8,127 nucleotides of DNA from Bacteroidota bacterium. Its GTDB lineage: Bacteria; Bacteroidota; Bacteroidia; Bacteroidales; UBA10428. Where the stretch lies: positions 1 to 8,127 of the forward strand of contig JAHEEB010000144.1 of assembly GCA_024640925.1 (NCBI GenBank). The letters run 5' to 3'. The notes under the pieces were generated by a model. The model saw only the letters and a list, made by a program, of their open reading frames with translations, ran no database searches and was not told the DNA's origin. Below are positions 1 through 6,034 of the stretch, in pieces. The position numbers and the translations under genes were made by a program. Position 1 is the first letter of the stretch, and each line of letters starts with the position of its first letter.

Positions 1-16
1 ATTTATCATTTTAATA

Positions 17-877
17 CTATTTAATCTTACAGTTACTTAATGTTACTATTTCTCTTACAGCATCCGCCACTTCAAGAAAGTCTTTTTTTAGAATATGGTC
101 GTGGTTGCTTTTTACTTTAGCCTTGATTTTGATGTTGGAATTTCGTTCTACTACTGCATTTACTCCTGCCCGAATAAGCTCTTGTTCATCTCCTTTACTT
201 CCTAAAGATGAACCTGAAGCAAGTACATATAGCGTTGGCACTGTGATTTTATTTACAACCGGATCCAGCTCTTTTTTACCAGCTATCCAACCCAGTTCTA
301 TATTTATCTCTGCCATTTTTGAAGCAGACAATCTTGGTGTAATACCTGTAGGACGAAGAAGCCACATTAAAGGATTTAACCTTCGAAATAATTTTCTTAT
401 TCGTGTTGCCATTTCTGGTGTCATCCAGTCATAAGGTTGTGCACCGTCAACTAATACTGCACCATAACAACGGTCAGGATTAAGACTAGCCCAATGAGCA
501 GCAATAAAAGCACCGTAAGACCAACCAATCACTATACATTTTTTTATTCCTCTTGCAGCTAAAACAGCATCTAAATCTCGAATACAAGCATCAAAAGAAT
601 AGTCAGAAGATGTACCTGATTTTCTTCCTCTTGCCCTTTCATCATAAGTGATGTGCCTAAAGTCAGAACCTAATTTTGCGATGACTTTACTCCAGTAATT
701 CTGAGTGGCGAACTGACCATTTAAGTATATTAAAGGAGTTCCGTCCCCACCAGTGTCGGTGACATGCAATGCTGTGTCTTCAACAGGTAACATTCCAGTC
801 CAAGCTTGGTGAACTTGATTTTTACTTTTAATTGCATCGGCAGTTATATTGCCTACTGATTTTAAATTTAGCATCAT
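17..877 (-). CDS. alpha/beta hydrolase (alpha/beta fold, cytosolic)
   Basis: This is a complete 286-residue single-domain alpha/beta hydrolase. The nucleophile elbow is G118-W-S120-Y-G122, so Ser120 is the likely nucleophile. The strand before it carries the conserved turn TYDERARG (residues 77-84). The catalytic His is probably H259 in the C-terminal SNHDH segment, with H261 as the alternative. The acid may be D144 in LVDG (after strand beta-6) or D230. No signal peptide or membrane segment is visible, so the protein is probably cytoplasmic. The substrate cannot be told; esterase, lipase-like or other hydrolase activity is possible. Two adjacent ATGs (877 and 874) can start it, and an in-frame ATG at 793 (residue 29) would remove a non-catalytic leader. 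I keep the long form because the leader segment HQAWTG before MLPVEDTAL looks familiar from homologues, and a -7-like box lies just upstream. From memory, close relatives are common in Actinomycetota, so horizontal transfer is possible but untested. Confidence 0.9.
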   Translation of the reverse strand: MMLNLKSVGNITADAIKSKNQVHQAWTGMLPVEDTALHVTDTGGDGTPLIYLNGQFATQNYWSKVIAKLGSDFRHITYDERARGRKSGTSSDYSFDACIRDLDAVLAARGIKKCIVIGWSYGAFIAAHWASLNPDRCYGAVLVDGAQPYDWMTPEMATRIRKLFRRLNPLMWLLRPTGITPRLSASKMAEINIELGWIAGKKELDPVVNKITVPTLYVLASGSSLGSKGDEQELIRAGVNAVVERNSNIKIKAKVKSNHDHILKKDFLEVADAVREIVTLSNCKIK

Positions 878-901
878 AATTATTTTGTTTTATTGATGCT
901 A

Positions 902-909
902 CAAAGTTA
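902..909 (-). promoter_or_regulatory. Probable Bacteroidota -7 promoter box of the hydrolase gene
   Basis: Read on the minus strand the bases are TAACTTTG, an exact match to the Bacteroidota primary sigma -7 consensus TAnnTTTG. It lies 25 bases before the ATG at 877, giving a short leader. I see no convincing TTTG -33 box at the expected distance, so the call rests on the -7 box alone. Confidence 0.4.
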
Positions 910-1063
910 TTTCGTTCAATAACCGTAATACTAATAAAGTCCGCTACAATTAGTCGTTTCTTCGCTACTTTCAGTTGTATTTCGACAACTATTTATTGTT
1001 TTTATGTCTTTTGTTAATTTCTGTCTCAAATTTCTATTTAAATTATCATAGTTGTTCGGTCGG

Positions 1064-1207
1064 TCTAACATTGCTGGTAACGGTTGATGGTAGCGAGTCG
1101 TGCTGGGAGTGCGGGAGGATCACCTATCCCGGTACACCAAGCTTCGTTTACGGGCCACATGCGATTGCAAACCACTGAGACCCGCATGCTCGCTGACCAT
1201 GTGTTAG
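1064..1207 (-). repeat. GC-rich imperfect palindrome, attC-like
   Basis: This block of about 144 bases is clearly more GC-rich than its neighbours and folds back on itself. The outer arms CTAACA (1065-1070) and TGTTAG (1202-1207) are complementary. The inner arms ATGGTAGCGAG (1087-1097) and CTCGCTGACCAT (1189-1200) pair over 11 bp with one extra G at 1195. The central part pairs only weakly. On the minus strand the element follows the stop of the HEPN gene by about 7 bases and finishes with GTTAGAC (1069-1063), which fits the integron R' core GTTRRRY. Position after a gene stop, length, paired arms and a single bulged base all fit an attC site. Against this, the far-end box (CACTAAC) does not fit RYYYAAC perfectly, and the 16 bases at 1071-1086 face only one base on the other arm. 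There is no integrase in the window. It could also be an unrelated repeat or a terminator-like hairpin for the HEPN gene. Confidence 0.45.
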
Positions 1208-1214
1208 TGCCAGT

Positions 1215-2591
1215 TTAGTTTTCTATTCCATAATAATTTAATACGTCATTAATTTTGGAATAATTCTTATTCAAATCTATCATTTGTAATAAAAACATTA
1301 AACATAATCTTTGAATTTTGTATAATTCATTAATATCTATCGGTTTTGAGATTCTATTATGAATGTACTTGTCACGTACATTATAAAAACTTCTAATAAT
1401 TCGTTTAATATTTTCAACATGCCCTTTTACCAATTTGACTAATATATTCTTCTTGAGATAGGTTTCTCCATTCGCCTTTGTATTTGTTTTTGGAACTATT
1501 ACACTTTCAAAAAATGATATTATTTTAACAACTCTCTCATGCCAATCTCTAGTAGATATTATTTCTCCTAATCTATTAATCGAATCTTCAATCAAATAAG
1601 AAAGTTCACTTGTGCTTTTAATATTAAGAAATTCTGATAATTTATTTAATCCCTCATTATTAATACGATTCATTGTTTTCATATCTAGAATAGTCGGTTC
1701 AACACCGAATTTTTGTCGAATCCCAAGATTTAGGTATGATTCTTTATTACTCGATTGAAATAGATAATTTGAAAGGCTGGCATTATGAAATAAAAAATCA
1801 ACATCAAAAATTTGTATTGTTGCTTGGATTGACTCTTGAATAAGAAAACATTTTATCGCATTTAACGCTAACTTAACTTTTTCTCTAGCGAAAGACTCTG
1901 CAGAATCTTTCAGTCCTCTGATTTGTATTGATGCAATTGGCTTATCAAAAAAATCTTTGTAATTCTCATCAAATTCATCTCTTTTAAGAGTATTTTTTGC
2001 ATTAAGAAGATTATACTGTTTGTCTAAAAAGTCCTGTGAAATCCAATCAATTTTGACATTTCCTATTATAAAAGGGGAACTTATTCCAAGGCATTCGATT
2101 TTGTAATAAAAAGTGTATATATCTAATTCATTCTCAATATTAGACTTTATATAAGTTAGTAAGTCATGTTTTGCTTGTTTTGTATCATAAACATCCATTA
2201 GCCATTCGAAGCAAGAAGCCTCTACAAATTTATTATCTGCATATTTAGCTATGTGTTCTAATGATAGTACTTCACTACATAAATTTTGAAGCACTTTATA
2301 ATTATCTATATTTAAGCCTATTTTCTTGTTTTTTAAGGGAATAAATCTTGCCACAACATTACCATATAAATCTTTCTGAATAATCTTAAAATTTTTCACT
2401 TTTCCAAAATCAACTACTTGTGAGACACCTACTATATTTTCTGATTCTGGCTTTTTTAAATTTGAGTTGTTTTCTTCCTCTGTAATTAAATCGACCAGCC
2501 TAAAAGCATTGATATTTATTTCAGATTCTGTCATATCGTAGTGTTTCGATAAAATTGGCACTAACTCCTTATAGGTGCATAAAAACTGCAC
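1215..2591 (-). CDS. Apea-like HEPN domain protein, candidate anti-phage RNase
   Basis: This 458-residue protein has no signal peptide or membrane segment. The C-terminal third (about 320-440) is a run of predicted helices with the HEPN signature R406-D-K-Y-I-H411 (R-x4-H) inside FYNVRDKYIHNR, preceded by an F-F-E helix (360-362) and followed by a long amphipathic helix (421-440). This is the layout of the Apea-like HEPN domain. In that family the Arg/His pair forms an RNase site in a dimer, and members such as ApeA act in phage defence. The first 310 residues are not recognised; they could be the sensor part. The start is uncertain: GTG at 2591 lies right after an in-frame TAG, so residue 1 is the most upstream possible. 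GTG at 2561 (residue 11) or ATG at 2534 (residue 20) are alternatives, and 5' truncation cannot be excluded. The gene is visibly more AT-rich than its neighbours, stands alone, and is followed by an attC-like palindrome, all suggesting acquisition. No antitoxin partner is visible. Confidence 0.75.
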   Translation of the reverse strand: MQFLCTYKELVPILSKHYDMTESEININAFRLVDLITEEENNSNLKKPESENIVGVSQVVDFGKVKNFKIIQKDLYGNVVARFIPLKNKKIGLNIDNYKVLQNLCSEVLSLEHIAKYADNKFVEASCFEWLMDVYDTKQAKHDLLTYIKSNIENELDIYTFYYKIECLGISSPFIIGNVKIDWISQDFLDKQYNLLNAKNTLKRDEFDENYKDFFDKPIASIQIRGLKDSAESFAREKVKLALNAIKCFLIQESIQATIQIFDVDFLFHNASLSNYLFQSSNKESYLNLGIRQKFGVEPTILDMKTMNRINNEGLNKLSEFLNIKSTSELSYLIEDSINRLGEIISTRDWHERVVKIISFFESVIVPKTNTKANGETYLKKNILVKLVKGHVENIKRIIRSFYNVRDKYIHNRISKPIDINELYKIQRLCLMFLLQMIDLNKNYSKINDVLNYYGIEN

Positions 2592-2621
2592 CTATTTTCC
2601 ACATTTGTTACCATAGGTGCA
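2571..2621. repeat. Three copies of a 9-bp word around the HEPN gene start
   Basis: ATAGGTGCA occurs at 2571-2579 and 2613-2621, and its exact reverse complement TGCACCTAT at 2587-2595. The first two copies form a perfect 9-bp stem with a 7-base loop (2571-2595). In the minus-strand transcript this stem would contain the GTG start codon at 2591. The arrangement could be an operator with repeated half-sites, a translation-blocking hairpin, or a footprint of local duplication. The copies are directly visible; any regulatory role is inference. Confidence 0.5.
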
Positions 2622-2726
2622 CTTTTCATCCCTATCCTCTCCATCTTTCTTCCATTTTTAGTAAATAAAATTCCACCCACAATATACCAAACTTCAAGTT
2701 ACCTTTCAATAAGTAAGTGTAAAAAA

Positions 2727-2752
2727 TAAAAGGGTAGTTTTCAACCCTTTAT
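2727..2752. terminator. Possible intergenic terminator-like hairpin
   Basis: AAAGGGT (2729-2735) pairs with ACCCTTT (2744-2750) over an 8-base loop. Flanking A/T bases extend the stem if one A is bulged. It is AT-rich with short A and T runs on either side, so it could weakly stop transcription in either direction. No adjacent gene clearly ends here, so its role is unclear. Confidence 0.3.
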
Positions 2753-2795
2753 TAACAGGTGTTGCAAGCATTCTGTTTTTTTTAATCAACCCCAA

Positions 2796-2821
2796 CCCCT
2801 TAGTAAGGCCTTACTAAGGGG
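2796..2821. repeat. Perfect 26-bp palindrome made of two tandem 11-bp palindromes
   Basis: The 26 bases are an exact palindrome. They can be read as CC, CCTTAGTAAGG (2798-2808), CCTTACTAAGG (2809-2819), GG. Each 11-mer is itself palindromic except at its central base. A third copy, CCTTACTAAGG, lies at 3162-3172. It could be a double operator, a cruciform-forming site or a transposon target. There is no T-run directly after it on either strand, so a simple terminator is less likely. Confidence 0.6.
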
Positions 2822-3170
2822 CAATAACAAGGCGGTGGAACTTAATACCAAGTAGCTGGTTTTAAACTGATCTTTTTTTTTAGTGCCCGAATAAAATCAT
2901 TTTTCTTTGTAGTTAAAAAGAAGTCAACCTGGCAGCGTCTTCAGACCTGCCAGCGTTGTTGAAAAAAGTAACTAGAAAACATCAAAAATTCTTTAACCAC
3001 AGTTTTAGGTTTTAGATAATTTTATATTTTATATAAATTCCCGTTTCTCTTATCAGTGTAATTAAGTTAATCTGTTATAATCTGCGGTTCAGACATTTTA
3101 TCCGGCACACCAAATCTTCTTTAATGTAAAAACTCTATATATGCACAAATCTGTTATTGCCCCTTACTAA
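2811..3170. mobile_element. Candidate MITE-like non-coding element (about 346 bp plus flanking repeats)
   Basis: GGGGCAATAACA (2818-2829) and its exact reverse complement TGTTATTGCCCC (3152-3163) bound 346 bases with no credible ORF. Directly outside, TTACTAA is found on both sides in the same orientation (2811-2817 and 3164-3170), as expected for a 7-bp target-site duplication. Inside are a hairpin (2929-2953) and AT-rich filler. The structure fits a miniature inverted-repeat element mobilised by a transposase elsewhere. The caution is that TTACTAA sits within larger CCTTACTAAGG palindromes at both ends. The same bases therefore also read as a 21-bp inverted repeat with one mismatch, and no transposase family is identified. 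Confidence 0.35.
2928..2956. repeat. Compact hairpin with internal direct repeat
   Basis: CTGGCAG (2929-2935) pairs with CTGCCAG (2947-2953), and inside it GTCT (2937-2940) pairs with AGAC (2943-2946) across TC. The near-direct repeats CCTGGCAGCGT (2928-2938) and CCTGCCAGCGT (2946-2956) form the two sides. It is GC-rich in an AT-rich stretch and resembles the intergenic palindromic (REP-like) repeats I associate with Bacteroidota genomes. Copy number elsewhere is unknown. Confidence 0.5.
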
Positions 3171-3247
3171 GGATTCTCTGTACACATAACAGTATTTAGG
3201 CATGCTATATATTGTAAATAAAGCAATTCATCGGGTTAAGAACAATT

Positions 3248-3274
3248 AAAAAGCCCGGCATTTTGCCGGGCTTT
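3248..3274 (-). terminator. Strong Rho-independent terminator (minus strand)
   Basis: AAAGCCCGGCA (3250-3260) and TGCCGGGCTTT (3264-3274) form a perfect 11-bp GC-rich stem with a 3-base loop. On the minus strand it is followed by a run of Ts (the A-run at 3248-3252 on the plus strand). It lies 34 bases after the stop of the small minus-strand ORF at 3309-3551, the only gene it could serve. Confidence 0.75.
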
Positions 3275-3308
3275 CCTGTTCGTTTATTGATATACAAGGG
3301 TTCGGTGG

Positions 3309-3551
3309 TTAGTTTTGTGGGTCGGTGGTTTCACCTTCCACTTCGTCGGCATCTGTTGTATCAGTTGTGTCAGTTGTTGTGGTGTCCGAACCATTTTGTG
3401 TTTTGCGGGTTCCGCGTAAGTCAATTACTTTTCGGGCCTGGAAATATTCGTTGTAAAAGGTCGGATATTTTCCATTTCGGTACATCCATTTTTCAACCCG
3501 CGATATCAAATCCTTAACCCGGTCGATCAAGTTGTTAACCCGGTCGATCAA
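3309..3551 (-). CDS. Doubtful small ORF, 80 residues, heptad N-terminus; possibly the 3' remnant of a larger gene
   Basis: I do not recognise this protein. It begins with heptads (LIDRVNN, LIDRVKD, LISRVEK) that have Leu/Ile and Val at coiled-coil a/d-like positions. A short mixed segment follows (YRNGKYPTFYNEYFQARKVIDLRG), then an acidic, Thr/Asp-rich tail. Evidence for a real gene is the non-random amino acid pattern and the strong terminator directly downstream. Evidence against is the lack of an ATG. The most upstream start after the in-frame TGA in the repeats is TTG at 3551; TTG at 3530 is another, and the first ATG is about residue 23 (near 3485). Its first 19 codons are the first units of the 21-bp tandem repeat, whose later units carry TGA in this frame. 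The simplest reading is that the 5' part of a coiled-coil gene was overrun by repeat expansion, leaving a 3' remnant. A genuine small gene with a TTG start is the alternative. Confidence 0.35.
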   Translation of the reverse strand: MIDRVNNLIDRVKDLISRVEKWMYRNGKYPTFYNEYFQARKVIDLRGTRKTQNGSDTTTTDTTDTTDADEVEGETTDPQN

Positions 3552-3870
3552 TTTGACAACCCGTCAGTATAAATCGTTAACCCGCATGATCAAATCGTTA
3601 ACCCGCATGATCAATTTGACAACCCGTCAGGTTGAGCTGACAACCCGTCAGTATAAATTGTTAACCCGCCCGATCAAATCGTTAACCCGCATGATCAATT
3701 TGACAACCCGTCAGGTTGAGCTGACAACCCGTCAGTATAAATCGTTAACCCGCCCGATCAAATCGTTAACCCGCCCGATCAAATCGTTAACCCGGTAGAT
3801 CAATTTGACAACCCGTCAGATCGAGCTGACAACCCGTCAGTATAAGCGGATAACCCGCTATTATAAACCG
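3493..3870. repeat. 21-bp tandem repeat (minisatellite), 18 units
   Basis: Eighteen contiguous 21-base units run without spacers. All carry the core AACCCG at positions 3-8 of the unit, followed by a variable 13-base part. Two main types alternate: TTAACCCG plus nnnGATCAAnTnG, and ACAACCCG plus TCAGnTnnAnnnG. A higher-order period of four units (84 bp) is clear: 3556-3639 and 3640-3723 differ at only three positions, and 3724-3828 is a third block with one extra unit. The terminal units (3493-3513, 3829-3870) are the most diverged, as expected if growth was internal. The period equals seven codons and also two turns of the DNA helix. The first units encode the heptads of the minus-strand ORF ending at 3309. 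It may be a non-coding minisatellite, a phased protein-binding array or decayed coding sequence. Confidence 0.9.
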
Positions 3871-4048
3871 TTAATAGTCTACGAAAACCAGAAAACAGAA
3901 AAATATAAAAAGTCTGCCGGACTCTTGCTATTGGCTATTGGTTGGCAATGACAAGCTCCCATAACGGATGATAAAAAAAACATAGCTCTTAACCCTATTT
4001 GTCAGAATCTCAATTAACAACCCAGGCATTTCAAATCCGTGTATAATG

Positions 4049-4091
4049 TAAAACCGGCTTCTGACTGCCCAAAAGCAGACATCAGCCGGTT
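4049..4091 (-). terminator. Rho-independent terminator of the VWA/T9SS gene
   Basis: AACCGGCT (4052-4059) and AGCCGGTT (4084-4091) form a perfect 8-bp stem, and CTGC/GCAG pairing further inside partly extends it. On the minus strand the stem is followed by TTTTACATTAT. It lies about 30 bases after the gene's stop at 4121. Confidence 0.65.
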
Positions 4092-4120
4092 ACTCACAAC
4101 TTTATTACCTACCTTTTCAC

Positions 4121-6034
4121 CTAACGAATCAGTACTATCCTTCCCGTCATCCAGCTATCGGGTTTATATTCATAACGGATAAAATATACGCCCATTGGAT
4201 ATGGCGTTAAATCGAGAGTGGTTTCAGTTTCGCCTGATACACTATGTCTCAGAATAATTTTGCCTGAAACGTCACACACATAGAAATCACTTAATTCTTC
4301 TTCCGATACAATATGGATAATTCCTGTTGTTGGGTTTGGAAAACATTTCCATTCAAAAGATTTTTTATCCTGAACTTCTATCGGATCATTAACGGAATTT
4401 GTTGTATCGGTAATCTCTGTCGAATCAATTTCAGGAACGTATTCTTTTGATTTTATTACCAACGTATCAGCTTGTGGGAGATCGGCTGTTACCGAGCAAT
4501 TGGTTGAACTGGTATATTGTATGATTAGCCTTATTAGCAGATCATTCAGCAATTCAACGGTATATTCGTCGGTAGTTGGTTTAATATGTGAATCGCCAAT
4601 TCCGCTATCATCTGTGAGGAAAACATAGGTTCCATTGGTAAGTAAGGCAATGGCCCGCATCAGAAATTCGGTACTTTTATCGATACCACTGCAGGTGACA
4701 GGTACAATTCTTATTCCTTTCAATGCTGCGGTTTGTATAACACGTTTTAGATTATTCTTTACCGAAGGATCATCATGAGGGGGAGCATCGAGAATTAGAA
4801 AGACAACTTTAACCATTGCACTATCGCTCCAGCTGAAATGATTTACAACTGTATCCAGCGCTGCTTCGACTGCTTCGGGTGTGTCGCCACCACCATCGGC
4901 CGAATTTTCCCTGATAAAATCGATTACATCGCTATGCCGGGCTGTCAAATCGCTTTTCTTTGTGAGATAAGAATCTCCGTTATCGCGATAGAACAAACAG
5001 CCCAGGTTGATAGTATTACCGGGCAAGGTATCTTTTAGCCTTCCCATTATGTTGTCAAGTTCTGCTTTCAGATAATTAATTTCATCGGACATTGAGCCGG
5101 TTGCATCTACAACAAAGGCAATATCTATTGTTCCTGGTGACGAACATTCTGCCGGAATGGTTATCATATTTACACCATTGTGAAACGAATGTACATTTTT
5201 ATTTGTGAACGACTGATTTTTGTATTCTGCAACGATTTCGAGCCTGGATTCTTTTACTTTATCGGATTTAAAGGAGTTTGCCCATAACTCGGCTTTACCT
5301 GTATTGTCAGTCATGGCCTGCCAGATTGTTGTGTCGCCATAAACCAGCTTTATTTTAGCACCGGTTATTGGAAAACCATCTTCCGATTTTACCTGAACGG
5401 AATAACGATTATCGGTATTTATTCCCCATGTATTAACATACTGGTTCAGCTCACCCTCAGTAATATCATTCCATAGTTCCCATTTTCCAAAGTCATTGAT
5501 TTCACCTGCAGTGAGTAACCCGGCACCTGGTTTTCGCGAGTCTTCTGTTAACTCAGAATCATAACTCCTTTCTTCCATAATGTACATTTCGGAAGGTTCT
5601 GACCCTACAACTTCAGGTACTGCATATTTTACAGCTGACAAAGCTTTAATTGGTTTACCCGGGGAAATGCTACCGGTTACATCTTTCTTTTTTGTAACGG
5701 CATAACCAACAGTTACAACTTCTTCAAGTGAGACAATATCCTGGGCCATAATGATTCGCAATTCGGGAGTTTCATGTGTTACAATCTTTTCTTCGGTAAT
5801 ATACCCGATAAAGCTGAATACAAGGGTACTCAGATCATCAGAAACAGCAATAACAAACTTTCCGTTTATATCGGTAATAGTGCCTTGTGTTGTACCTTTG
5901 ATTATAATAATTACGCCCGGAATCGGGTTACCGTCAACATCTGCTACGGTTCCGCGGATGGTGTATTTTTGTGCTGAAATCCATTGCATTGCGATTAAGC
6001 TTAGGATTATAAGAGTGAAAATTTTCTTTTTCAT
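4121..6034 (-). CDS. Secreted SusC-N-terminus / von Willebrand A / T9SS-sorted protein
   Basis: The 637 residues divide as follows. Residues 1-21 are a signal peptide, cut after SAQ. Residues 24-97 are a carboxypeptidase-regulatory-like beta-sandwich (GTVADVDGNPIPGV, GTITDINGKF, FIGY). Residues 102-123 are a SusC-type plug-start segment (LEEVVTVGYAVTKKKDVTG). Residues 178-295 carry the DFGKWELWNDI motif and an Ig-like stretch. Residues 302-505 are a von Willebrand A domain with an intact metal site: D310-x-T312-x-S314, T385 in GGGDTPEA, and D416 in LILDAPPH. Residues 563-637 are a T9SS type A sorting domain (FPNPTTG 565-571, PMGVYFIRY, terminal GRIVLIR). It should cross the inner membrane by Sec and the outer membrane by T9SS, ending up surface-bound or released. 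The VWA domain suggests metal-dependent binding of a protein or glycan; the partner is unknown. There is no transporter barrel, so it is not a TonB receptor. The ATG at 6034 is well placed before the signal peptide. A near-miss -7 box (TA-n3-TTTG) lies at 6067-6059 on the minus strand. Confidence 0.9.
   Translation of the reverse strand: MKKKIFTLIILSLIAMQWISAQKYTIRGTVADVDGNPIPGVIIIIKGTTQGTITDINGKFVIAVSDDLSTLVFSFIGYITEEKIVTHETPELRIIMAQDIVSLEEVVTVGYAVTKKKDVTGSISPGKPIKALSAVKYAVPEVVGSEPSEMYIMEERSYDSELTEDSRKPGAGLLTAGEINDFGKWELWNDITEGELNQYVNTWGINTDNRYSVQVKSEDGFPITGAKIKLVYGDTTIWQAMTDNTGKAELWANSFKSDKVKESRLEIVAEYKNQSFTNKNVHSFHNGVNMITIPAECSSPGTIDIAFVVDATGSMSDEINYLKAELDNIMGRLKDTLPGNTINLGCLFYRDNGDSYLTKKSDLTARHSDVIDFIRENSADGGGDTPEAVEAALDTVVNHFSWSDSAMVKVVFLILDAPPHDDPSVKNNLKRVIQTAALKGIRIVPVTCSGIDKSTEFLMRAIALLTNGTYVFLTDDSGIGDSHIKPTTDEYTVELLNDLLIRLIIQYTSSTNCSVTADLPQADTLVIKSKEYVPEIDSTEITDTTNSVNDPIEVQDKKSFEWKCFPNPTTGIIHIVSEEELSDFYVCDVSGKIILRHSVSGETETTLDLTPYPMGVYFIRYEYKPDSWMTGRIVLIR

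Noticed and set aside
975..1178. Plus-strand frame across the palindromic element
   Set aside because: It runs from AT-rich intergenic DNA into the GC-rich palindrome, and the predicted peptide has no family features.
2809..3172. Full insertion sequence
   Set aside because: No transposase or remnant is visible in any frame between the inverted repeats; at most a non-autonomous element.
3532..3798. Plus-strand 88-codon frame as a gene
   Set aside because: It consists only of the 21-bp repeat, starts with TTG, and its open state follows from a period divisible by three. It is reported as a finding only.
3493..3870. Tandem array as a CRISPR
   Set aside because: The 21-bp units are contiguous with no unique spacers, and no cas gene is present.
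4121..6034. SusC/TonB-dependent receptor
   Set aside because: Only the N-terminal regulatory-like and plug-start segments exist. There is no plug domain or outer-membrane barrel; a VWA domain and sorting tail follow instead.
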